Assembly: GCA_024710875.1 (NCBI GenBank)
Contig: JANJTX010000163.1
Location: forward strand, 1-39,285
Direction: 5' to 3'
DNA from: Anaerolineales bacterium
Lineage (GTDB): Bacteria; Chloroflexota; Anaerolineae; Anaerolineales; UBA11579
Length of the DNA stretch: 39,285 bases
Part shown: positions 17,240 to 26,626 of the stretch, one piece after another
Numbering within the stretch: position 1 is the stretch's first letter
Layout of the letters: each line of letters begins with the position of its first letter
Translations under genes and position numbers: made by a program
The notes under the pieces: generated by a model
Databases searched by the model: none
Seen by the model: the letters and a program-made list of their open reading frames with translations, nothing else
What the model was told of the DNA's origin: nothing

Positions 17240-18083
17240 ACTCTTCTGGCTGCCCCTGCTCGGGCTGTGGCTGCTGGCGGCCGCGCCCTCGCAACCCGCT
17301 TTCATTACGCCTACCCCAACCCCATCGGTCAGCGCCACCCCGCGCCCCTATTCGGAAGGCCCGCTGGTCATCGGCCACAGCGTGGAGGGCCGTCCGCTGG
17401 AAGTCTGGCGTTTTGGCACCGGCCCGCGCGCCTATCTGGTTATGGCCGGCATTCACGGCGGTTACGAAGTCAATACCAGCCAATTGGCGATTGAACTGAT
17501 AAATCACTTCGCCGTGAATCCGCAGGACATTCCAGCGGAAGCCACCCTCTACATCCTGCCGGTCTTCAACCCGGATGGCGCCCAGTACCCTTACCAGACT
17601 CGCGGCCGCGCCAACGCCAACGGCGTGGACCTCAACCGTAACTACCCCAACGAAGACTGGACTGCCCAGTGGCCCAAGTCCGGTTGCTGGAACTACCTGC
17701 CGATTCACGGCGGGGAACATGCCCTCTCCGAGCCCGAAACTGCCGCCCTGATGAATTTTGTCATCACTCACCAACCCCTGACCGCCCTCATTTCCTACCA
17801 TGCCGCCGCCCCCGGCTTCTACCCGGCCCTCGGTGGAGAATCTGAACAGCTCTCTATCTACCTCGCCGAGGCCAGCGGCTACCCTTACCCGCCGCCCTTC
17901 ACCGGCTGCCACATGACTGGCAGTCTGGCAGACTGGTCGGCCGGGCAGGGCGTCCCCGCCATTGATGTGGAATTGAGCGACCATTACCGCACCGAGTTTG
18001 AGATTAACCTGCGACTGGTGCAGGCCCTCCTGCTTTGGGAACTGCCCCCAGCCCCCAACCCAACCCCCAGCCCCACGCCGTAG
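17229..18083 (+). CDS. Secreted M14-type zinc carboxypeptidase-like protein
   Basis: Signal peptide, PTPTP linker, VMAGIHGGYEVNTSQLAIELI, LPVFNPDGAQ, GVDLNRNYPNEDW, SYHAA, IDVELSDH; overlaps the upstream CDS. Confidence 0.85.
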   Translation: MARRLFWLPLLGLWLLAAAPSQPAFITPTPTPSVSATPRPYSEGPLVIGHSVEGRPLEVWRFGTGPRAYLVMAGIHGGYEVNTSQLAIELINHFAVNPQDIPAEATLYILPVFNPDGAQYPYQTRGRANANGVDLNRNYPNEDWTAQWPKSGCWNYLPIHGGEHALSEPETAALMNFVITHQPLTALISYHAAAPGFYPALGGESEQLSIYLAEASGYPYPPPFTGCHMTGSLADWSAGQGVPAIDVELSDHYRTEFEINLRLVQALLLWELPPAPNPTPSPTP

Positions 18084-18185
18084 ACCGCCTCCGCAACGGG
18101 TAACAGAACTTCAAAACCCCCGTTTTCCAATTGGCGGAAAAGACAAAAGATTCGCATTTGCGAAACGCGCCTGCCTTTCTGGCTG

Positions 18186-18191
18186 TATAAT
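18186..18191 (+). promoter_or_regulatory. Predicted -10 box TATAAT upstream of the kinase-phosphatase cluster
   Basis: ggctgtataatcagag, 53 nt before the putative TTG start. Confidence 0.5.
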
Positions 18192-18244
18192 CAGAGAATC
18201 CTGCCTTCGTTGGCAGTTGCAAGTGCATATGGAGAGAGAGGAGG

Positions 18245-20140
18245 TTGGCCCTGACAGACCCGATTACCCGTAAACTGGGCGCAGATGAACCCAGTGGCCC
18301 CGGCAATCAGTTGCGCGCCGGCGATACGCTCATGGATCGTTATCAGATTCAGGAGATTATCGGCTCCGGCGGCATGGGCACCGTCTACCGCGCCCGCGAC
18401 ACCCATTTTCAGGCCATTCGCCTGGTCGCCATTAAAGAGATGATCAGCAACATCGCCGACCCGCTGGTGCGCAAAAACATCAATGGCATCTACGAGCGCG
18501 AGTCCAATATCCTCGCCACCCTGCGCCATCAATCCATTCCCCGCATTTATGATTATCATACCCACAATGACCGCGCCTATCTCGTCATGGAATATGTCAA
18601 TGGTCGCGACCTGGATGACATCCTCGCCGAGACCACCACTTTCTTCCCTGAAGAACAAATCCTGAACTGGGCTGTTGAATTGTGTGATGTGCTCCAATAC
18701 CTGCACGAGCACAAACCCGAACCGATCATCTTCCGGGATATGAAGCCCTCCAATATCATGATTAACCAGCAGAACCATATTGTGCTGGTCGACTTTGGCA
18801 TCGCCAAGGTCTTTGAAAGCGGCACCAAGAACACCATGGTCGGCACCCAGGGCTATTCCCCGCCCGACCAATACCGCGGCGAGGCTACCCCGGCCGTAGA
18901 CCTCTACGCCCTCGGTGCCAGCCTCCACCACCTGCTTACCCTGCGCGACCCGCGCCTCGAAGCGCCTTTTTCCTTCGCCGAGCGCCCCATCAAAGACATC
19001 AACCCCAATGTTTCGCCCGAAATGATCGCCGTGGTGGAAAAAGCCCTCCAGTACAGCCCGGATGACCGCTTCAAAACCGCCGCCGAGATGAAGCAGGCCC
19101 TTCTGGGCGTCGCCCAGCGCACCGGCACACTCATCCACAGCGGCTTCATCAGCCAGACCAGCGGCAGCAGCGCCCCCTCACGCGGGGTCAAGTCGCTGTG
19201 GGTCTTTGAATGCGAGGATGAGATTCGCGGCACCCCGCTCTTCAACGGCGGTACCCTCTATGTCGGTTGTTACGACCACAACCTCTATGCCCTGGATGCC
19301 GCCAACGGCGAATTCAAGTGGAAGTACGCCACCGATGGCGGTATCCCCGGCCGCCCGGCCTTCTACGAAGGTAACATCTACATCGGCTCAGAAGACCAGC
19401 GCCTGCATGTCATCTCCGCTCGCAGCGGCAGCGTGGTGTGGACGTATTTCAGTGACGGCCCCATCCGCTCTTCGCCCCGCATCGCCGAGGGGCACGCCTT
19501 CGTCGGTTCGGATGATGGCTACCTGCACGCCGTGAATGTCGCCACCGGCCGGGCCTCCTGGAAGGTGGAAACCGGCGCCGCCATTCGCTCCACCGCCTGG
19601 GTCTCGCAGGAATATGCCTATTTCGGCAATGAAGCCGGCGAACTGCTGTGTGCCAATTTCCGCGGCGAGGTCAAGTGGCGTTTCAAGGCCAAGCGCGCCA
19701 TCACCTCCTCGCCCATCATCGGGCCGGAAGCCGTTTATGTCGGCTCGCAGGATGGCACCCTCTATGCCATTGACCCCAACTCCGGCTGGGTACTCTGGCG
19801 TTTCCGGCTCGGCAAGGCCACCATCTCCAGCCCAACCCTTTCAGACAACCTGCTCTTTATCGGCGCGGCCGACAATGTGCTGTACTGCGTGGATTCGCGT
19901 ACCGCCAAGGAAGTCTGGCGTTTCACCGCCGAGCATCAGATCAGCGGCTCGCCGATTGTCTACAAGGACTTTGTCTATTGTGGCTCGGTGGATGGCCACC
20001 TCTACTGCCTTGAAATGCGCACCGGCCGCCAGAAATGGGCATTTGCTACCGAAGGGCCGATTACCGGCAGCCCGGCAGCCAACGAAGACATCATCTATAT
20101 CGGTTCAACCGACAAAAAAGTGTACGCCCTGCTGGCTTAG
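18245..20140 (+). CDS. Ser/Thr protein kinase (PknB-like) with C-terminal PQQ/beta-propeller repeats
   Basis: YQIQEIIGSGGMGTVYRARD, VAIKEM, IIFRDMKPSNIMI, VDFGIAK, GTQGYSPPDQY; then repeats such as LYVGCYDHNLYALDAANGEFKWKYATDGGIPGRPAF. Probable TTG start after gagaggagg. Confidence 0.93.
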   Translation: MALTDPITRKLGADEPSGPGNQLRAGDTLMDRYQIQEIIGSGGMGTVYRARDTHFQAIRLVAIKEMISNIADPLVRKNINGIYERESNILATLRHQSIPRIYDYHTHNDRAYLVMEYVNGRDLDDILAETTTFFPEEQILNWAVELCDVLQYLHEHKPEPIIFRDMKPSNIMINQQNHIVLVDFGIAKVFESGTKNTMVGTQGYSPPDQYRGEATPAVDLYALGASLHHLLTLRDPRLEAPFSFAERPIKDINPNVSPEMIAVVEKALQYSPDDRFKTAAEMKQALLGVAQRTGTLIHSGFISQTSGSSAPSRGVKSLWVFECEDEIRGTPLFNGGTLYVGCYDHNLYALDAANGEFKWKYATDGGIPGRPAFYEGNIYIGSEDQRLHVISARSGSVVWTYFSDGPIRSSPRIAEGHAFVGSDDGYLHAVNVATGRASWKVETGAAIRSTAWVSQEYAYFGNEAGELLCANFRGEVKWRFKAKRAITSSPIIGPEAVYVGSQDGTLYAIDPNSGWVLWRFRLGKATISSPTLSDNLLFIGAADNVLYCVDSRTAKEVWRFTAEHQISGSPIVYKDFVYCGSVDGHLYCLEMRTGRQKWAFATEGPITGSPAANEDIIYIGSTDKKVYALLA

Positions 20141-20163
20141 GCGTTACTCGGGAAGAAGGTACT

Positions 20164-21099
20164 GTGGCCAACTTTTTCAAAAAACTGTTTCCCCCCAAGA
20201 GAAGCGCCGCGCGGGATGTACCCACCGTGCCCCGCAATGCCGCCAACCTGCCCAGCGAGGCAACCACCGCCCCGCTCAACGAAGAGCAACTGGAGGAAAT
20301 GGCCCAGGCCTTCAACCGCGTGGAGCCGCCCCAACTGGTGGTTGGGGTGGGGCGCGACCAGGGCCGCCAGCGCGATAACAACGAAGATGCCATCTTCGCC
20401 CAAACCGCCACCGTTTCCACCAGCAAGGCCACCCTGCCAATGGGCATTTTCATCGTGGCCGATGGCATGGGCGGCCACGAAAACGGCCACCTCGCCAGTG
20501 ACCTGGCCGTGCGCAGCATGAGCACTTACCTCACCCAGCGTCTGCACCATCCCCTCTTTGGCATTGACCCGGAACCGCCCCAGGACAGCCTGCAGGAAAT
20601 TATGCGCCAGGGCGTCCGGCTGGCGCACGAGGCCATCACCCAGGGCGCCCCCGGCGGCGGCACCACCCTGACCGCCGTGCTGGTCATGAACACCCAGATG
20701 ACCGTTGCCCATGTCGGTGATACCCGCGCCTACGCCATTTACATGGATGGCCGCGTCCAGACCCTCACCCGCGACCACTCGCTCGTCAAGCGGCTGGAAG
20801 AACTCGGCCAGATTACCGCCGAAGAAGCCGCCGTTCATCCCCAGAAATCCATGCTCTACCGGGCTTTGGGGCAGGGCGAGCCGGTCGAAGCCGATGTCTT
20901 CACTGCCAGCATGCCGGAACCCGGTTACCTGCTCATCTGCTCGGATGGCCTGTGGGGCGTCGTCCCGGAAGATGAACTCTTCCACATCATCGCCAGCGCC
21001 CCCAACCCCCACACCGCCTGCCAGAACCTGATTGAAGCCGCCAACAACCACGGCGGGCCGGACAATATCACTGCTATTCTTGTTCGCCTGGTGGACTAA
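20164..21099 (+). CDS. PP2C-type Ser/Thr protein phosphatase
   Basis: Probable GTG start. GRDQGRQRDNNEDAIF, FIVADGMGGHENGHLASDLAV, TTLTAVLV, VAHVGDTRAY, LTRDHSLV, LLICSDGLWGVV, GGPDNITAILVR. Confidence 0.93.
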   Translation: MANFFKKLFPPKRSAARDVPTVPRNAANLPSEATTAPLNEEQLEEMAQAFNRVEPPQLVVGVGRDQGRQRDNNEDAIFAQTATVSTSKATLPMGIFIVADGMGGHENGHLASDLAVRSMSTYLTQRLHHPLFGIDPEPPQDSLQEIMRQGVRLAHEAITQGAPGGGTTLTAVLVMNTQMTVAHVGDTRAYAIYMDGRVQTLTRDHSLVKRLEELGQITAEEAAVHPQKSMLYRALGQGEPVEADVFTASMPEPGYLLICSDGLWGVVPEDELFHIIASAPNPHTACQNLIEAANNHGGPDNITAILVRLVD

Positions 21100-21108
21100 A
21101 GGGGCTGC

Positions 21109-22581
21109 ATGGCAACCGGTTATCTCGACAATTTTTACGCCCGCCTTGGGCTGCGCAAGAAAGCCACTGCCGAAGAAATCCGGATTGCCTACCATGCCGC
21201 CGCCCGCCACCTGCACCCGGATGTCAGCCCTGACCCGGATGCTACCGAACTCTTCCTGCAGGTTCAGGAAGCCTACGAAACCCTCTCCAACCCCCAGAAA
21301 CGCCTCGCCTACGACCAGCTGTTGCCGGATGATATAGACCCCCCGGCCGATGTCATGGTCAATGCCATCTACAGCCGCAGCGTCCTGCCCAGCATGAACA
21401 GCCCCCAGCTCGTTTATGTGTTGCTGGACCTGCTCTCGCGCCCCACCGCCGAAGACCGCCAGAAGCCGGCCCTCAATGTATGCCTGGTGCTGGATACCTC
21501 CACCAGCATGGCCGGCCCGCGGCTGGATATGGTCAAAGCCGCCGCCACCATGCTCATCCGCTCCCTCAAGCAGGAAGACTATCTGGCGGTCGTCACCTTT
21601 CATGACAAGGCCGAAGCCATCATCCCCGCCGAGCGTGGCATTGACCTCGGTCGCATTGAGGCCCGCATCAGTCAGATTGCTACCGGCGGCGGCACCGAAA
21701 TCCTTCACGGCCTGAAGGCTGGTCTGAACGAAATCAGCCGCAACCTTGGCCCCTCCTATGTCAATCATCTCCTGCTGGTCACCGATGGCAAAACCTATGG
21801 CGATGAGGCCGCCTGCCTCGAACTGGCAGACATGGCCGCCGGACGCGGCATCACCATCAGTGGCCTCGGCATCGGCAGCGACTGGAATGATGAATTTGTG
21901 GACCAGATGTGCCGCAAAACCGGCGGTACCAGCGCCTACGCCTCTCACCCCGAAGACATCAAGAAACTGCTCGAAAAACAATTTCAGAACCTCACCCGCA
22001 CCTATGCCAACAACGTCCTGCTGGACTACAAGCCCGGCTCCCAGGCTGAGCTGCGCTACGCTTTTCGGCTTTCGCCTGACCCGGCCGCGCTGGATATCAC
22101 CGCCCCGGTGGCGCTCGGTAACATCCCCCTCGGCCCCAGCCTCTCGGTGCTCATGGAGTTTCTGGTGCGCGAAGCGCCGGAGAATTCCCGCCCACTGACC
22201 CTCGCCGAGGGCGACCTTAAACTCAAGATTCCCACCCGCAAAATCCCGGATACCACTGCGCGGTTCGACCTTACCCGCATGGTGGCGCATGACCCGGAAC
22301 CCGAACCCCCGCCCCAGGTACTGGTTAAGGCCATGTCGCGCCTCTCGCTCTACCGCATGCAGGAAAAAGCCCACCAGGATCTGCAGGCCGGCAACCATGA
22401 AAAAGCCACCCAGCGCCTGGGGCAGCTTGCCCACCAGTTGCTCTCTGCGGGCCGGCCCGATCTGGCTCATACCGTCCGCCTGCAACTGAAAGAACTGGGA
22501 AAGGGCGAATCAATTAGCGAAGATGGCAAAAAGCAGATAAAATATGCTACGCGCTCTCTGGTCATGCCAGAAGTGGATTGA
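21109..22581 (+). CDS. J-domain (DnaJ) - von Willebrand factor A fusion protein
   Basis: N-terminal J domain with HPD (HLHPDVSPDPDATELFLQVQEAYETLSNPQKRLAYDQ), then vWA with MIDAS DTSTSM and LVTDGKTYGDE. Confidence 0.9.
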   Translation: MATGYLDNFYARLGLRKKATAEEIRIAYHAAARHLHPDVSPDPDATELFLQVQEAYETLSNPQKRLAYDQLLPDDIDPPADVMVNAIYSRSVLPSMNSPQLVYVLLDLLSRPTAEDRQKPALNVCLVLDTSTSMAGPRLDMVKAAATMLIRSLKQEDYLAVVTFHDKAEAIIPAERGIDLGRIEARISQIATGGGTEILHGLKAGLNEISRNLGPSYVNHLLLVTDGKTYGDEAACLELADMAAGRGITISGLGIGSDWNDEFVDQMCRKTGGTSAYASHPEDIKKLLEKQFQNLTRTYANNVLLDYKPGSQAELRYAFRLSPDPAALDITAPVALGNIPLGPSLSVLMEFLVREAPENSRPLTLAEGDLKLKIPTRKIPDTTARFDLTRMVAHDPEPEPPPQVLVKAMSRLSLYRMQEKAHQDLQAGNHEKATQRLGQLAHQLLSAGRPDLAHTVRLQLKELGKGESISEDGKKQIKYATRSLVMPEVD

Positions 22582-22597
22582 GGAGGCTGACTGAACT

Positions 22598-23116
22598 ATG
22601 ACTGTCCAATGCCCAAACTGCACCCACGAGAACTTTGATGGGGCATTGTTCTGCGCCGAATGCGGCACCAAACTCGTCAATGAAGACGGCCTGTCCACCG
22701 CGGCCATCCGCGCCACGGATAGCGGTGCCAACGGCGATTCGGCCGGCCCCGCGCCGGCTCCGGCCGCCCCAGTCCAGACTTCGGAAGCCCGCGTCAGCCT
22801 GCATGTCGTCCGCACCGGCCAGATTCTGCCGCTGGTGGGCCGCGATGAGTTCACCATCGGCCGCGTCAGCGAAGGCCAATCCATCCTCCCGGATATTGAC
22901 CTCACGCCCTTTGATGCCTATTCTCAGGGCGTCAGCCGACTGCACGCCACATTGCGCGTCAGCGGCGAGCGCATTATCCTCGTAGACCTCGGCTCGAGCA
23001 ACGGCACCCGCCTCAACAACCAGAAGGTACAATCTCACCGCGAATATGACTTGCACCACGGCGATATCGTTTCCCTTGGTCGCTTCAAACTGCAGGCCCT
23101 CTTGCGCCAGGACTGA
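22598..23116 (+). CDS. Zinc ribbon - FHA domain protein
   Basis: CPNCTHENFDGALFCAECGTKL; FHA: FTIGRVSEGQSILPDIDLTPFDAYSQGVSRLHATLRV...LVDLGSSNGTRLNNQKV. Confidence 0.92.
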   Translation: MTVQCPNCTHENFDGALFCAECGTKLVNEDGLSTAAIRATDSGANGDSAGPAPAPAAPVQTSEARVSLHVVRTGQILPLVGRDEFTIGRVSEGQSILPDIDLTPFDAYSQGVSRLHATLRVSGERIILVDLGSSNGTRLNNQKVQSHREYDLHHGDIVSLGRFKLQALLRQD

Positions 23117-23159
23117 CCTCCGCGGGCCCCGCTCCCTCAACATTGACCCAGGAGTTCCC

Positions 23160-23402
23160 ATGCCAGTAACTGTCATCATTCACATCGCCAACGAAGAACC
23201 CATTCTGGGCGAACTCGAAGAAGTCCCCGCCATTACTGATAACCTGCTCGTCGTTCAGAATGTTCGCCGCAAGGACGGCAAAGATGTCAGCTACCTGGCC
23301 GATGATGTCACCACCGTCATCTGGCCCTGGTCGCGCATCAATTTTGTAGAAATCATGCCCAGCGAAGAAGAAGACCAGATTATCGGCTTCGTCCGCGAGT
23401 AA
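23160..23402 (+). CDS. Small conserved acidic protein, possible Sm-like/beta-barrel fold, function unknown
   Basis: MPVTVIIHIANEEPILGELEEVPAITDNLLVVQNVRRKDGKDVSYLADDVTTVIWPWSRINFVEIMPSEEEDQIIGFVRE; gap of 3 nt to the next CDS. Confidence 0.7.
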   Translation: MPVTVIIHIANEEPILGELEEVPAITDNLLVVQNVRRKDGKDVSYLADDVTTVIWPWSRINFVEIMPSEEEDQIIGFVRE

Positions 23403-23405
23403 CCC

Positions 23406-24134
23406 ATGTCCGAAAGCGATTTCAGCAACCGCCGCATTCTGGTGGTGGATGATGAAGAGCGCATGGTGCGCTTCATCCGCCTTAATCTGGAACATGATGG
23501 CTTTGAAGTCGTAGAAGCCTACTCCGGCCAACAGGCCATGGACCGCCTGCGTCAGTCCCTGCCGGACCTCGTCCTGCTGGATGTGATGATGCCCGACTTT
23601 GACGGCTTTGAAGTCCTGCGCCTCATCCGAGAAAATAACGATGTTCCGGTCATCATGCTCACGGCCAAAGGCGAGGAGGACGACCGCGTCCACGGCCTCG
23701 AACTCGGGGCGGATGACTATGTCACCAAGCCGTTCAGCCCGCGCGAACTCGTCAGCCGGGTTAAGGCTGTGCTGCGCCGCACCGAGGGCGCCCGTAGCGC
23801 CACCAGTGGCGTCATCGAAGTGGATGACCGCCTCAAAATTGATTTTGGTCGCCGGGAAGTCTGGTTGCAGGGCGAACTGGTCAAATTGCGCCCCACCGAA
23901 TACCGCCTGCTCTATCATCTTGTCCAAAATGCCGGCTGGGTTATCAGCCACGATCAGATTCTCGCCAAGGTCTGGGGCTACGAATACCGCGACGAACCCC
24001 ACTATGTGCGCCTGTACGTCAATTACCTGCGCCAGAAACTGGAAGAAGACCCCGCCAACCCCAAATACATCCTCACCGAGCGCGGCGTGGGTTATCGCTT
24101 TGTGGATTTCAAGCGCGCCGCCCCGGCGGAGTAG
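23406..24134 (+). CDS. OmpR/PhoB-family response regulator
   Basis: [38 protein letters not shown]-terminal winged helix [34 protein letters not shown]...VGYRFVDF. Confidence 0.95.
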   Translation: MSESDFSNRRILVVDDEERMVRFIRLNLEHDGFEVVEAYSGQQAMDRLRQSLPDLVLLDVMMPDFDGFEVLRLIRENNDVPVIMLTAKGEEDDRVHGLELGADDYVTKPFSPRELVSRVKAVLRRTEGARSATSGVIEVDDRLKIDFGRREVWLQGELVKLRPTEYRLLYHLVQNAGWVISHDQILAKVWGYEYRDEPHYVRLYVNYLRQKLEEDPANPKYILTERGVGYRFVDFKRAAPAE

Positions 24135-24150
24135 AATTTTCAGCCAAGCC

Positions 24151-24183
24151 AAACGGGCCGCGCAACTCGCGGCCCGTTTTCTA
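24151..24183. terminator. Bidirectional Rho-independent terminator
   Basis: Perfect 12-bp stem aaacgggccgcg/cgcggcccgttt, 5-nt loop caact, followed by tctatttt. Confidence 0.88.
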
Positions 24184-24218
24184 TTTTGCCTGTGTCAATT
24201 GCCAGCTTTCTACTGGAA

Positions 24219-25322
24219 CTAATGCTCCAGCATCTTATGGCGCGCCACCACGCTCTCCACCAGCCCAATGCTTAACATCAGCGAGAGCAGTGAACTGCCC
24301 CCATGCGAAATGAACGGCAAGGGCAGGCCGGTCACCGGCATTAAATTCAAATTCATCCCGATGTTCACCATCGTCTGGAACAGAATCCAGGTGGCGATCC
24401 CGTAGCAAATCAATGCGCCAAACGTATCATGCGCCAGGCGCGCCGCCCGCAAAATGCGCCAGATCATAAATAACAACACCCCCATGACCAGAACTGTACC
24501 CACAAAGCCAAACTCATGGGCCGTGGCCGCATAGATAAAGTCAGACTGTCGGACCTTCAAAAAGCGCAACTGCACCTGGCTGCCCTGGCCGTATCCCTGG
24601 CCCAGCCACCCCCCGGAGCCTATCGTAATTAACGCCTGGTTCACATTATAGGTAGCCCCAAAACTAGCGTTGGGGTCCGGGAACAGGAATTGCACCACCC
24701 GCTGCTGCTGGTAATCGGCCAGAAACGGGAACGCTACCATCGCCAGTATCAGCCCCAGCAGACCAAAAACCACTATCATCTTCCAGGGCAGGCCGCTGGC
24801 AAACAGCAACGCCCCCCAGATTACAAACAACACAATCGAGGTGCTCAAATCCGGTTGCAGCAGGATGAACATCGTCAGCCCGAGGGTTGTAATCAGGCTC
24901 CGCACCACCCAGCCTAGCGTACCGGCCTGGCTGCGGTTGCGCTCAAAAAAATCTGCCAGAATCAGGATCAGCGTCAGCTTGGCCAGCTCGGAAGGCTGTA
25001 TCAGCGCGAAGCCCACATCCAGCCAGCGCCGCGCCCCAAAAGCCGTCTCGCCGCCAAAGAAAATCAGCGCCAGGAAAAACACAATCACGGCGTACATCAC
25101 CCGGCTCAGGCTGATCCATAAGTGATAATCCATAATTGTGGTGAATAGAATCACCCCTAAACCGATAACCGCAAAGACAATTTGCCGTTCCACCGTCTGC
25201 AGTTCAATCAGTTCCGGGTTGCCGGCAATGGCCGAGTTAATCATTGCCACGCCAAAGATAATCAGCACCAGCACCGAGCCGAGCAGCAGAAAATCGAAGT
25301 GACGCCAGGTATTTAATCGCAT
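24219..25322 (-). CDS. rodA: Rod shape-determining protein RodA (SEDS family)
   Basis: FGARRWLDVGFALIQPSELAKLTLILILADFF, IPF-like GLPLPFISHGGSSLLSLMLSIGLVESV. Confidence 0.92.
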   Translation of the reverse strand: MRLNTWRHFDFLLLGSVLVLIIFGVAMINSAIAGNPELIELQTVERQIVFAVIGLGVILFTTIMDYHLWISLSRVMYAVIVFFLALIFFGGETAFGARRWLDVGFALIQPSELAKLTLILILADFFERNRSQAGTLGWVVRSLITTLGLTMFILLQPDLSTSIVLFVIWGALLFASGLPWKMIVVFGLLGLILAMVAFPFLADYQQQRVVQFLFPDPNASFGATYNVNQALITIGSGGWLGQGYGQGSQVQLRFLKVRQSDFIYAATAHEFGFVGTVLVMGVLLFMIWRILRAARLAHDTFGALICYGIATWILFQTMVNIGMNLNLMPVTGLPLPFISHGGSSLLSLMLSIGLVESVVARHKMLEH

Positions 25323-25400
25323 CGGGAAACACTCAAGAGCCGGGCGCAGCCGCGCCCTGGCTAACAATTTTAACGGATTTTGGGGCTTTGGGGCAGGGGC

Positions 25401-25655
25401 TTAGCGGCCGCGGCCTTTGCTGGCCGGCTTCAAGGGGATTTCTGCCACCAGGTGCTGGTCACGCCCGTCCTGGTTGACCTGAATGCGTACATGTTCGCGG
25501 TCTACCTGGATGTGGCGCGAAATCACTTCAATCAACTCATCCCGCAGGTCTTCCATCACCCCCGGTGGCAGGTCGGTGCGGTCATGAATCAACACCAGTT
25601 TAAGCCGTTCTTTGGCCTTATTGGCGCTCTTGCGTTTACTGCGCAGGAAGTCCAT
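25401..25655 (-). CDS. minE: Cell division topological specificity factor MinE
   Basis: AKERLKLVLIHDRTDLPPGVMEDLRDELIEVISRHIQVDREHVRIQV. Confidence 0.93.
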   Translation of the reverse strand: MDFLRSKRKSANKAKERLKLVLIHDRTDLPPGVMEDLRDELIEVISRHIQVDREHVRIQVNQDGRDQHLVAEIPLKPASKGRGR

Positions 25656-25660
25656 TGGCT

Positions 25661-26503
25661 TTAGCCTCCCCGCCCCATCAGGCGTGAAAGCCGGTTAAGC
25701 AAGCCGCCATCTGCATCCAGGTCCAGGAACGGCACATCCTCGCCCATCAGCCGCCGGGCGATGTTCCGAAAGGCCTGCCCGGCCCGGCTCTTGGGGTCCA
25801 GCACAATCGGCGAGCCGCTGTTGCTGCTCACAATCACATTCTCGTCTTCTGGCACCAGTCCAATCAACTCAATCGCCAGCAGTTCCAGAACATCCTCAGG
25901 GGCCAGCATATCGCCCCGTTTTACCATCGCTGCATTCAGGCGGTTGATGACCAACTTGGCCGGGCCTTTCTGTTCGGCCTCAATCAGGCCGATGATACGG
26001 TCGGCATCCCGTACTGCCGAGACTTCCGGGTTGGTGATAATCACCACTTCATCCGCCGGTGCAATCGCATTGCGGAAGCCGCGCTCAATCCCGGCCGGCG
26101 AATCAATCACAATGTAATCCACCTCGCCGCGCAATTCATCGGTCAGCCGAATCATATCCGAGGGCGAGAGGGCGCTCTTGTCGCGCGTCTGGGCGGCGGG
26201 AATGAGATACAGTTCCGGCAGCCGTTTGTCGCGAATCATCGCCTGGCGCAGTTTGCAGCGGCCTTCGACCACATCCACAATATCGTACACAATCCGGTTT
26301 TCCAGCCCCAGCACCACATCCAGGTTGCGCAGGCCGATGTCGCCATCAATACAACATACCTTCCGGCCTTCGGCCGCCAGAGCCGCCCCCAGGTTGGCAG
26401 TGGCAGTGGTCTTGCCGACCCCGCCCTTGCCGGAGGTAATCGTAATCACCCGCCCGCCACCGGCTGGTTTGGAGGAATTCGTAGAAGTTTTACGTGGGCT
26501 CAT
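25661..26503 (-). CDS. minD: Septum site-determining ATPase MinD
   Basis: VITITSGKGGVGKTTATANLGAALA, CCIDGDIGLRNLDVVLGLENR; C-terminal amphipathic GGLLNRLSRLMGRGG. Confidence 0.95.
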   Translation of the reverse strand: MSPRKTSTNSSKPAGGGRVITITSGKGGVGKTTATANLGAALAAEGRKVCCIDGDIGLRNLDVVLGLENRIVYDIVDVVEGRCKLRQAMIRDKRLPELYLIPAAQTRDKSALSPSDMIRLTDELRGEVDYIVIDSPAGIERGFRNAIAPADEVVIITNPEVSAVRDADRIIGLIEAEQKGPAKLVINRLNAAMVKRGDMLAPEDVLELLAIELIGLVPEDENVIVSSNSGSPIVLDPKSRAGQAFRNIARRLMGEDVPFLDLDADGGLLNRLSRLMGRGG

Positions 26504-26626
26504 AAACAGTTCTCACCATGCGTCAGATTCAGGCGTCGCCAACCAACCGGTCAGCCAACACTCGTTTATTATAGACTCTCGTCTTGAAATCGGCTGTTTC
26601 CCGGTCGCCCGGGTTTTTGCCGCGCT

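Noticed and set aside
20137-22485. 782-aa ORF on the minus strand, antisense to PP2C and DnaJ-vWA
   Set aside because: No recognisable domains; a by-product of codon bias on the opposite strand of two well-supported genes.
23085-24152. 355-aa minus-strand ORF opposite the response regulator
   Set aside because: Shadow ORF; the response regulator on the plus strand has clear motifs.
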